DNA from: Opitutus sp.
Lineage (GTDB): Bacteria > Verrucomicrobiota > Verrucomicrobiia > Opitutales > Opitutaceae
Direction: 5' to 3'
Length of the DNA stretch: 39,333 nt
Assembly: GCA_025361365.1 (NCBI GenBank)
Contig: JANYAM010000094.1
Coordinates: 1 to 39,333 of the forward strand
Part shown: in pieces, positions 33,306 through 39,333 of the stretch
How positions within the stretch are numbered: the stretch's first letter is position 1
How the letters are laid out: each line of letters begins with the position of its first letter
Position numbers and translations under genes: made by a program
Notes under the pieces: generated by a model
Seen by the model: the letters and a program-made list of their open reading frames with translations, nothing else
Database searches by the model: none
Told to the model about the DNA's origin: nothing

Positions 33306-34031
33306 TCAGTTCGCCTGCAGGGGCGGCACGGCGAACGCGCTGGCGGGGAAAGTCTCGTTCAGAATCACTTTCTCAAAGCTGAGGGTGACGGTCCGGCCAC
33401 TCTTCTCGCGGTTGCTGACCTTGCGCGCAAAGCGGATGCCGTTGACGAACATCTCGCCCTCCTCGCGGATCTCGACGCCGGCCTCGGTCTCCGTCTTGAC
33501 CAGCCGGGCGGTGGCCTTGTCGTAGTAACGGGTGAGCACGATGTTGTCGCTGTAACTGAACACCAGCTTCACACAGGCGAGGCCGTCCACGGTGGCGTCG
33601 CCGCCCACCTTCACGGAACCGCGCAGTTTTTCGATGCCGCGGAGGAAATTGAGGTTGTCCCAGGCCTGCGCCCGCAAGCGCTTGATCTGGTTCGCATCGA
33701 GCAGGGTGAGCTGCCACTGGGTGAGGTTCTTCGGGTTGGTACGCTTCTGCCAGGCGTCGTATTCATCGAGCGCCAGCACCTCAATGAGCTCGGGGCTGGT
33801 GAAGGTGAAGCGCTGCTGCATGGGCTTCTGGAAGATGATGTCCATGGCCCGCGGGTTAGCGCCATCGACCTCGATCGTCCCGACAAAGTGGACGCTCGTC
33901 ACTCCCTGCAGGGCGCTCTCACTCCCCAGGCGGGCGCGGGCGCGGGCGATCCATTGTTCGGCGGTCTGGGCGGTGGCGGGCAGCGCGACGACTAACAAGG
34001 CCGCAACGGCCAAGGCAAAACGGGCTTTCAT
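33306..34031 (-). CDS. LolA-like outer-membrane lipoprotein-sorting family protein
   Basis: The 241-residue protein has a signal peptide (MKARFALAVAALLVVALPATAQT) followed by a soluble beta-rich domain. ARLGSESALQGVTSVHFVGTIEV and MQQRFTFTSPELIEVLALDEYDAWQ, followed by later strands YYDKATARLVKTETEAGVEIREEG, resemble LolA/LolB-type half-barrels. True LolA carries lipoproteins across the periplasm, but many relatives have unknown partners, so the specific role is not certain. No lipobox cysteine is visible, so the protein itself is soluble. Located between gltA and guaA, same strand. Confidence 0.7.
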   Translation of the reverse strand: MKARFALAVAALLVVALPATAQTAEQWIARARARLGSESALQGVTSVHFVGTIEVDGANPRAMDIIFQKPMQQRFTFTSPELIEVLALDEYDAWQKRTNPKNLTQWQLTLLDANQIKRLRAQAWDNLNFLRGIEKLRGSVKVGGDATVDGLACVKLVFSYSDNIVLTRYYDKATARLVKTETEAGVEIREEGEMFVNGIRFARKVSNREKSGRTVTLSFEKVILNETFPASAFAVPPLQAN

Positions 34032-34085
34032 GGGGTGGTTCAGACAGGAGAATTGGCGCCGGGTGCCCTCCGGAGCAATGGGAAA

Positions 34086-35624
34086 CTACTCCCATTCGAT
34101 GGTCGCCGGGGGCTTGGAGCTGATATCGAGCACCACGCGGCTGACGCCCCGCACCTCGTTGGTGATGCGGCTGGAAATTTTCTGCAAGAGGTCGTGCGGC
34201 AGCTTCGCCCAGTCGGCGGTCATGGCGTCGATGCTCTCCACGATGCGCAGCGCGATGACGTAGTCGTAGGTGCGCTCGTCGCCGAAGACACCCACGGTCT
34301 TGACGGGCAGGAAGACGGCGAAAGACTGCCAGACTTTCCAGTAATAACCGGACTTCATCATCTCCTCCTGCAGCACGGCGTCGGCGTTGCGGAGGATTTC
34401 CAATTTATCGGCCGTGATGTCACCCATCACGCGCACACCCAAGCCCGGGCCCGGGAACGGCTGGCGCCAGACGACTTCCTTGGGGAGGCCGAGGGCGGCG
34501 CCGACCTGGCGGACCTCGTCCTTGAAGAGCTCGCGCAACGGCTCGATGAGCTTGAGTTTCATCCGCGCGGGCAGGCCGCCGACGTTGTGGTGCGTCTTGA
34601 TCAGCGAGGCGGGGTTGCCGGCGATGGAGACAGACTCGATGACGTCCGGATAGAGCGTCCCCTGCCCCAGGAACTGGGCGCCACCGATGGACTTTAAGGA
34701 TTTCTCAAAGACCTCCACGAAAGTGCGGCCGATAATCTTGCGCTTGGTCTCCGGCTCGCTGACGCCCTTGAGGCGCTTGAGGAAGAGCGGGGTCGCGTCC
34801 ACGACGCGCAGGTCGATCTTGAAATTCCGCTGGTAGAGCGCCTCGACGTAGGCGCGCTCGTCCTTGCGGAGGAGGCCGTTGTCCACGAAGACGCAGGTGA
34901 GCTGCTTGCCGATGGCCTTGTGCAGCAGCGCGGCGGCGACGGAGGAATCGACGCCGCCCGAGAGGCCGAGCAACACGCGGGACTTGCCGACCTTGGCGCG
35001 GATGTCGGCCACGGCGTGGGCGATGAAGTCCTTCGTCGTCCAGTCCTGCCTGGCGCCGCACACGCGGACGAGGAAGTTGCGGATCATGTCCACGCCGCGC
35101 TCGGTGTGGAAAACCTCCGGGTGAAACTGGATGCCGTAGAAGCGGCGCTTGGGATCCTCGATGCCGGCGAACGGCGAGTTGTCCGAGACCGCGGTCGCCA
35201 CGAAGCCCGGCGGGAGCTTCGTGAGTTTGTCGCCGTGGGAATTCCAGATGCGGAGTTTTTTGGGCAGGCCGGCGAAGAGCTTGCCCGGCTTCTTGATGGT
35301 GAGGTGGCCGTGGCCGTATTCGCGGGCCTTGCTCAGGGCGACCGTGCCGCCGAGGAAATGGCCCATCAGCTGGACGCCATAGCAGATGCCCAGCACGGGC
35401 ACGCCCAGTTTGAAGATCTCGGGGTCGGGATGCGGGGCGGTCTTGGCGTAGACGCTCTGCGGGCCGCCGGAGAGGATGATGCCCACGACGCCTTCCTCGC
35501 GGAGCTTCGCCGCCGGCGTGCTGAAGTGGTAGATCTTCGAGTAGACCTGGGACTCGCGGATGCGACGTGCAATGACCTGGGTGAGCTGGGAACCAAAATC
35601 GAGAACAGCAATTGTCTGCGCCAT
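34086..35624 (-). CDS. guaA: GMP synthase (glutamine-hydrolysing)
   Basis: This 512-residue enzyme converts XMP to GMP. The N-terminal glutamine amidotransferase domain has nucleophile C81 ([10 protein letters not shown]) with H168 and E170 (QFHPEVF). The ATP pyrophosphatase domain carries the PP-loop S222-G-G-V-D-S-S228. The C-terminal dimerisation domain ends in PPATIEWE, the expected XMP-binding terminus. All parts are full length and intact. The ATG at 35624 ([16 protein letters not shown]) is the conserved start, preceded by CCCCAGTTTCCCGC and no Shine-Dalgarno site. Confidence 0.98.
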   Translation of the reverse strand: MAQTIAVLDFGSQLTQVIARRIRESQVYSKIYHFSTPAAKLREEGVVGIILSGGPQSVYAKTAPHPDPEIFKLGVPVLGICYGVQLMGHFLGGTVALSKAREYGHGHLTIKKPGKLFAGLPKKLRIWNSHGDKLTKLPPGFVATAVSDNSPFAGIEDPKRRFYGIQFHPEVFHTERGVDMIRNFLVRVCGARQDWTTKDFIAHAVADIRAKVGKSRVLLGLSGGVDSSVAAALLHKAIGKQLTCVFVDNGLLRKDERAYVEALYQRNFKIDLRVVDATPLFLKRLKGVSEPETKRKIIGRTFVEVFEKSLKSIGGAQFLGQGTLYPDVIESVSIAGNPASLIKTHHNVGGLPARMKLKLIEPLRELFKDEVRQVGAALGLPKEVVWRQPFPGPGLGVRVMGDITADKLEILRNADAVLQEEMMKSGYYWKVWQSFAVFLPVKTVGVFGDERTYDYVIALRIVESIDAMTADWAKLPHDLLQKISSRITNEVRGVSRVVLDISSKPPATIEWE

Positions 35625-35671
35625 GCGGGAAACTGGGGTGGTTTTTGACCGAAAGAAACCAAAAAATTACC

Positions 35672-36910
35672 TCACCCCGCCAGCAGGTCCAGCGCCCCTG
35701 CCAGCACGCGCACCCCCTGGGCGATTTCGTCCGGGGCCGTGTATTCGTCCGGCCGGTGGCTGATCCCGTCCTTCGAGGGCACGAAGATCATCGCCGTGGG
35801 GCAGACCTGGGCCATGAACAGCGAGTCGTGGTAGGCCCGGCTGATCATCCGCTGGCACGGCAGGCCGACGGCCGCCGACGCCTGCTCCACCGCCGTGACA
35901 ATATGCGGCGCACAAGTGGCGGGCGGATCGGCGTTGATCAACTGTTCCTTGAAGCCGCAGCCCCGGCGCTCCGCCGACGCCTTGGCGGCCGCGCGGATGG
36001 CCACCAGCACGCCATCGCGCCGGGCGCCGTCGATGTCGCGCACATCGATCTCAAGCCGCACCTCGCGCGGAATGCTGTTCACCGCACCGGGCAACACCTG
36101 CACCAGGCCGCAGGTAGCGACCGTATCTCGGCTCTGCGTAGCGAGCGCCGCCCGTTCGACCGCCTGCATGATCTCGGCGGCCGCCAGCGACGGATCGTGC
36201 CGGTCCGGCATGAGCACGGTGCCGGCGTGGCCACCCGGGCCGGACAGGTCGATGCGCAGCGCCGCGGGTGCGGCGATGGCCGTGACAACCCCGATGGGCA
36301 TCTGCTTCAGCTCGAGCAAAGGACCCTGCTCGATGTGCAGCTCGACAAAGGAATCGTAACAACCTGGCGTCAGCCGCGTGCTTTCCAGCGTGCCGTGCAT
36401 GTAGGCCTGGGCGCAGACGTCGTCCACGGACAGACCCTGCGGGTCGCGCAGGCTCGCGATCTTCTGCCGGTTAAGCGTGCCGGCCATCAACCGGCTGCCA
36501 AGGCAGCCCAAGCCGAAGCGCGTGGGCTCCTCTGCCGTGAACATCACCAACTCGATCGAGCGCCGCGGCCGGCGGCCGGCGCGCGGCAGGGCGCGGATGG
36601 CCTCCAGCCCGCCGAGGACGCCGACCACGCCGTCGAAGCGCCCGGCATTGGGAATGGCGTCAATATGCGAACCGGTGGCGACCGGCGCCGCGGCGGGATC
36701 GGTGCCCGGCCAGCGGGCGAAAGTGTTGCTGACCGCATCCTCGCGCACCACCAGGCCGGCGTCGGCGTAAAGCAGCTTCAACCATTCGCGGGCCCGCAGG
36801 TCCACTGAACTGAAGAGCACCCGCGTCACCGACGGATAGGGCGTGTCGGAGATATGCGCGAGATATTCGATCTCGTCGGTCAGCCGCTTGGTGTCGATCG
36901 ACAGGCTCAT
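35672..36910 (-). CDS. M20 family amidohydrolase (allantoate / N-carbamoyl-L-amino acid hydrolase type)
   Basis: This 412-residue cytoplasmic metalloenzyme belongs to the AllC/HyuC/UraC-type branch of M20. Metal-ligand candidates are H82 (TGSHIDAIPNAG), D93 (RFDG), E127/E128 (TAEEPTRFG), H192 (ELHIEQGP) and H385 (ISHRPDE), with H361 in AYHDSLFMA. The spacing is that of allantoate amidohydrolase. A role in purine or hydantoin degradation or in carbamoyl-amino-acid hydrolysis is likely, but the substrate cannot be told from the sequence, and no other uric-acid or hydantoin genes are adjacent. Start ATG 36910, C-rich leader. Confidence 0.88.
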   Translation of the reverse strand: MSLSIDTKRLTDEIEYLAHISDTPYPSVTRVLFSSVDLRAREWLKLLYADAGLVVREDAVSNTFARWPGTDPAAAPVATGSHIDAIPNAGRFDGVVGVLGGLEAIRALPRAGRRPRRSIELVMFTAEEPTRFGLGCLGSRLMAGTLNRQKIASLRDPQGLSVDDVCAQAYMHGTLESTRLTPGCYDSFVELHIEQGPLLELKQMPIGVVTAIAAPAALRIDLSGPGGHAGTVLMPDRHDPSLAAAEIMQAVERAALATQSRDTVATCGLVQVLPGAVNSIPREVRLEIDVRDIDGARRDGVLVAIRAAAKASAERRGCGFKEQLINADPPATCAPHIVTAVEQASAAVGLPCQRMISRAYHDSLFMAQVCPTAMIFVPSKDGISHRPDEYTAPDEIAQGVRVLAGALDLLAG

Positions 36911-36976
36911 GAGGAAGGGGATAGCGTGACAGCCACCCCTTCCCTAGCAGGTGCAATGCCGATCAGGGTCCGTCTT

Positions 36977-37032
36977 GAGGTGAAGGCGTTGCCCCAACGC
37001 GCTCAAGCGGCTTGAGGGCAAGCCGCTCCACC
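36977..37032. repeat. REPIN, family A, copy 4 (degenerate)
   Basis: The left unit is GAGGTGAAGGCGTTGCCCCA followed by ACGCGCTC (36977-37004). The inverted right unit is AAGCGGCTTGAGGGCAAGCC followed by GCTCCACC (37005-37032). The units abut with no spacer, and the left one has drifted (GTGAAGG instead of GTGGAGC). It ends 11 bases before the DUF885 stop codon. Confidence 0.75.
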
Positions 37033-37043
37033 CTGTCGGTATC

Positions 37044-38804
37044 TTATTTCGAACCGACCCAGGCCTTGAGCCGGGCCTCGAGCACCGCCAGCGGCAGTGC
37101 GCCCTCCATCAGGATCTGGTCGTGGAATTCCTTGATGTCGAACTTCGGGCCGAGCTGCTTCTCCGCCAGGGTGCGGAGTTCTCGGATCTTCAACTGGCCC
37201 ATCTTGTAACCCAGCGCCTGGCCCGGCCAAGCCATGTAGCGCTCAATCTCGGCGATCTGCACCTCCGGCTTGCCGCCCTCGGCGTCCGCGCCGTATTGCA
37301 GGGCCTGCTCGCGCGTCCAGCCCTTGGCGTGCAGGCCGGTGTCAACCACCAGGCGAACCGCCCGGTGCATGTCGCCGAACAGCATGCCGAGGTATTGATA
37401 GGGGTCGGTATACATGCCGAGCTCCTTGCCGATGCTCTCCGTGTAGAGGGCCCAGCCCTCGACGTAGGCGTTGTTGCCGTCGTAGCGGCGGAACTTCGGC
37501 AGCGACGTGTTTTCGGTCGTGAGGGAGATTTGGAAGTGGTGGCCCGGGATCGCCTCGTGCAGGAAAAGATCCTCCATGCGCGGCGTGCGGAACTTCAACG
37601 GGTCGACAATGGGCACATAGAAGATGCCGGAGCGCGAGCCGTCCGGCGTGCCGGAGTTGTATTCGGCCGAAGCGGTGGCCGCGCGGAATTTCTCCGTGGC
37701 GCGGATCTCGAACTTGGTGCGGGGCACATGGGCGAAGAACCGCGGCACCGCGGCCATCACGCGCGCCTCGATGGCCCGGTAGCCGTTGAGCACCTCCTCA
37801 TCGGTCTTGTAGGGCGCGAACTTGGCGTCGGTGGCGACGTAGTTGAGAAATTCCGGCAGCGTGCCCTTAAAGCCCACCTGGGCCCGCACCTTTTCCATCT
37901 CGCCCTTGATGCGGGCGACTTCCTTCAGGCCGATCTCGTGGATTTGCTCCGGGGTGAAATCGGTGGTGGTCTGCCAGCGCACGGCGCTGGCGTAGGCTTC
38001 CTTGCCGCCGGGCAGGGCACCAATGCCCGCGGTGTCCCGGCAATGCGGGAGATACTCGTCCTTGATATAGGCATGCAGCCGGGCGTAGGTCGGCAGAATG
38101 ACCTCATGAATGGTGGCGCGGTAATCCATCTCGAGTTTTTGACGGGCAGCGGGTGACAGGTCGGCCGGCAGCATCTGCAGCGGACCGAAGAACACGTTGT
38201 TCACGGGGTCGTCCGCCATCAGCGGCTCGAGTTGCGGCAGCACCCTTGCCATGAGGATTTTTGGCTGCACGATTCCGCGGCTCACGCCTTCCTTCATGTT
38301 GGCGATGGCGGTGTTCACCCAGATCTGGAAATCATGCGCGCGGCTCATAAAATTCCGAAAGTCACGGGCGGTCTTGAACGGCTGCACACTCTTGCCCGAA
38401 CCCATCTGCGCGAAGGTCAAGTGCGGCGCGGAAAACTGGTTGAGCGGCGTGAGATTAAAGAAATGCGTGCCGAGCTCCCGGCGAGCCGTGAGACTCCATT
38501 TCAGGGTGTCGTAGCTGAGCTGGTCGGTCGCGGAGAGTTTGGCGCGATCAAACTTGGCCAGCTCGCCGAGATATTTGCCGCACATGGCAGCGACCTTGGC
38601 CCGGTGCTCGGCGCCGATGTCATTGGGCCAGACGGCCTCGTAGCGGGGATCACTATCGCCGCTGACGGCGGCATCGACGGGGAACAGGGCGAGATAATCC
38701 TCGTAGTAATCGTTGAGCACCGTCTGGAACGGCGAAAGGGTGGTGGCCGCATGGGCGACACCGGCCGCAAACAAGCACAGGGACAGGAGGAGACGTTTGA
38801 GCAT
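37044..38804 (-). CDS. DUF885 family metallopeptidase, secreted
   Basis: The 586-residue protein has a signal peptide (MLKRLLLSLCLFAAGVAHAATT). The zinc motif characteristic of DUF885 is H416-E417-A-I-P-G-H422-H423, with a third ligand candidate E449 in EGWALYTES. The spacing inside the motif (HExxxGH) differs from the usual HExxH but is normal for this family. The N-terminal helical half (FQTVLNDYYEDYLALFPVDAAVSGDSDPRYEA) is also typical. Members are poorly characterised peptidases. The third secreted peptidase of the window, after M2 and S9. ATG 38804 has leader CTTCATCCCC. Confidence 0.92.
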   Translation of the reverse strand: MLKRLLLSLCLFAAGVAHAATTLSPFQTVLNDYYEDYLALFPVDAAVSGDSDPRYEAVWPNDIGAEHRAKVAAMCGKYLGELAKFDRAKLSATDQLSYDTLKWSLTARRELGTHFFNLTPLNQFSAPHLTFAQMGSGKSVQPFKTARDFRNFMSRAHDFQIWVNTAIANMKEGVSRGIVQPKILMARVLPQLEPLMADDPVNNVFFGPLQMLPADLSPAARQKLEMDYRATIHEVILPTYARLHAYIKDEYLPHCRDTAGIGALPGGKEAYASAVRWQTTTDFTPEQIHEIGLKEVARIKGEMEKVRAQVGFKGTLPEFLNYVATDAKFAPYKTDEEVLNGYRAIEARVMAAVPRFFAHVPRTKFEIRATEKFRAATASAEYNSGTPDGSRSGIFYVPIVDPLKFRTPRMEDLFLHEAIPGHHFQISLTTENTSLPKFRRYDGNNAYVEGWALYTESIGKELGMYTDPYQYLGMLFGDMHRAVRLVVDTGLHAKGWTREQALQYGADAEGGKPEVQIAEIERYMAWPGQALGYKMGQLKIRELRTLAEKQLGPKFDIKEFHDQILMEGALPLAVLEARLKAWVGSK

Positions 38805-38823
38805 GGGGATGAAGTGAGGAGAT

Positions 38824-38910
38824 CCGACAGAATTAACAGAATGACCAGAATGTCAGACTACGAATCCACGAGCCGAGTCAGCCCTTCTGTTAATTTTGTT
38901 CATTCTGTCT
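38824..38910. repeat. Inverted repeat of the GACAGAATTAACAGAATG type
   Basis: The left arm at 38824-38854 (CCGACAGAATTAACAGAATG...) is imperfectly complementary to the right arm at 38884-38910 (...TTAATTTTGTTCATTCTGTC). AT-richer than surrounding DNA. The right arm reaches into the stop codon of the small zinc-ribbon gene (CTA 38909-38911, minus strand). Confidence 0.8.
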
Positions 38911-39145
38911 AAAATTTGAGCCGGGCGTTGGGGTGGCCGCACTTCGGGCACGGCGCCGTGCCCGTGCCGCTCTTCTCCGTGTAGAGGTGGTCGCAGCGGA
39001 TGCAGTGAAAGGTAATCTTGCGGCGCTGATCGTCGTAGAGCGCCCGGTCGCGCCGGTCGTAGTAGATCCAGAGCCCCCCGAACACACCCAGCACCAGCAG
39101 CCCGTAGAGGACGACAGGGAGGGTGATGTCAGGCGGCGTGACCAC
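38909..39145 (-). CDS. Small membrane-anchored zinc-ribbon protein (78 residues)
   Basis: The start is GTG 39145, preceded by GAGG eight bases upstream, which is the best supported start; the frame also opens at TTG 39202 without a ribosome site. The protein has one membrane helix (about residues 9-28, LPVVLYGLLVLGVFGGLWIY), a charged linker (YDRRDRALYDDQRRK) and a C-terminal zinc ribbon with C48/C51 (CIRC) and C66/C69 (CPKC). The topology suggests a cytoplasmic ribbon tethered to the membrane, although orientation is not certain. Function unknown. It precedes DUF885 on the same strand. Confidence 0.7.
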   Translation of the reverse strand: MVTPPDITLPVVLYGLLVLGVFGGLWIYYDRRDRALYDDQRRKITFHCIRCDHLYTEKSGTGTAPCPKCGHPNARLKF

Positions 39146-39222
39146 GGCAGGAACCTCACACGAAGCCGCCCCGCCGCCAAGGGGAAAGACGGCTAATACC
39201 AACGTCCCTTAGGTTATAGACT

Positions 39223-39333
39223 TTAGATTGGAACGCCAGAGTTTACCTGATCGGCGAGCCAGCCGTGGATGAGTCCCGCGACTTTGGCGGGCTGGGTCCA
39301 TTCGCGGGAGGCGGCGAAGAGGTGGTCTTCCAG
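39223..39333 (-). CDS. C-terminal 36 residues of an unidentified gene (partial)
   Basis: On the minus strand the frame open to the window end reads LEDHLFAASREWTQPAKVAG, then 16 more residues, and stops at TAA (39223-39225). The amphipathic, tryptophan-containing sequence looks like real coding sequence and the frame has a clean stop, but I do not recognise the family. About 77 bases separate it from the small zinc-ribbon gene. Confidence 0.5.
   Translation of the reverse strand: MEDHLFAASREWTQPAKVAGLIHGWLADQVNSGVPI

Overview
This is chromosomal sequence from a high-GC bacterium, most likely Verrucomicrobiota, class Opitutae (Opitutaceae-like). That placement is inference. It rests on the gene set, a SecA whose motor motif reads [11 protein letters not shown] (a Chlamydia/PVC-like variant), near-absence of Shine-Dalgarno sequences, and many families of short extragenic repeats. 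There is no rRNA, tRNA or CRISPR array, and only one insertion-sequence end, at the left edge.

Layout. 1-140: 3' end of an IS3-family element. 237-2039: secreted M2 (ACE-like) peptidase. 2322-5160: korA-korB, a 2-oxoacid:ferredoxin oxidoreductase. 5360-8881 (plus strand): a small zinc-ribbon protein, thymidine kinase, a beta-propeller lactonase and an acetyl-CoA hydrolase/CoA-transferase. 8901-14511 (minus): lnt, a HAD hydrolase and secA. 14663-18234 (plus): a tight ATP-grasp / alpha-E / transglutaminase cluster, a predicted amide-ligase system of unknown product. 18256-20929 (minus): a REP-associated tyrosine transposase (RAYT), a purine nucleoside permease-like protein and a UDP-glucuronate decarboxylase. 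20962-22122 (minus): tgt. 22188-24140 (plus): pabA/trpG, nrdR, an unknown gene overlapping nrdR, and a HIT protein, ending in a strong bidirectional terminator. 24199-30983 (minus): S9 peptidase, dprA, bifunctional nnr, an unknown membrane-anchored protein, acpS, pdxJ. 31036-31809 (plus): a membrane protein. 31806 to the end (minus): citrate synthase, a LolA-like protein, guaA, an M20 amidohydrolase, a DUF885 peptidase, a small membrane zinc-ribbon protein and the C-terminus of an unidentified gene.

Most genes are housekeeping: TCA and 2-oxoacid metabolism (gltA, korAB), nucleotides (guaA, tdk, nrdR), cofactors (pdxJ, acpS, nnr, pabA), and secretion and lipoproteins (secA, lnt). Three signal-peptide peptidases (M2, S9, DUF885) suggest use of external peptides.

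The most unusual content is between and around the genes. At least eight families of short inverted repeats sit just downstream of stop codons. One family (core GGTGGAGCGC) occurs mostly as inverted pairs (REPINs), and a RAYT gene lies between copies of it. A second family resembles the REP elements of Pseudomonas. Other points worth a second look are a Tgt lacking two of its four zinc ligands, a probably leaderless pabA transcript, C-rich 5' leaders in place of Shine-Dalgarno sites, and the amidoligase-type cluster.
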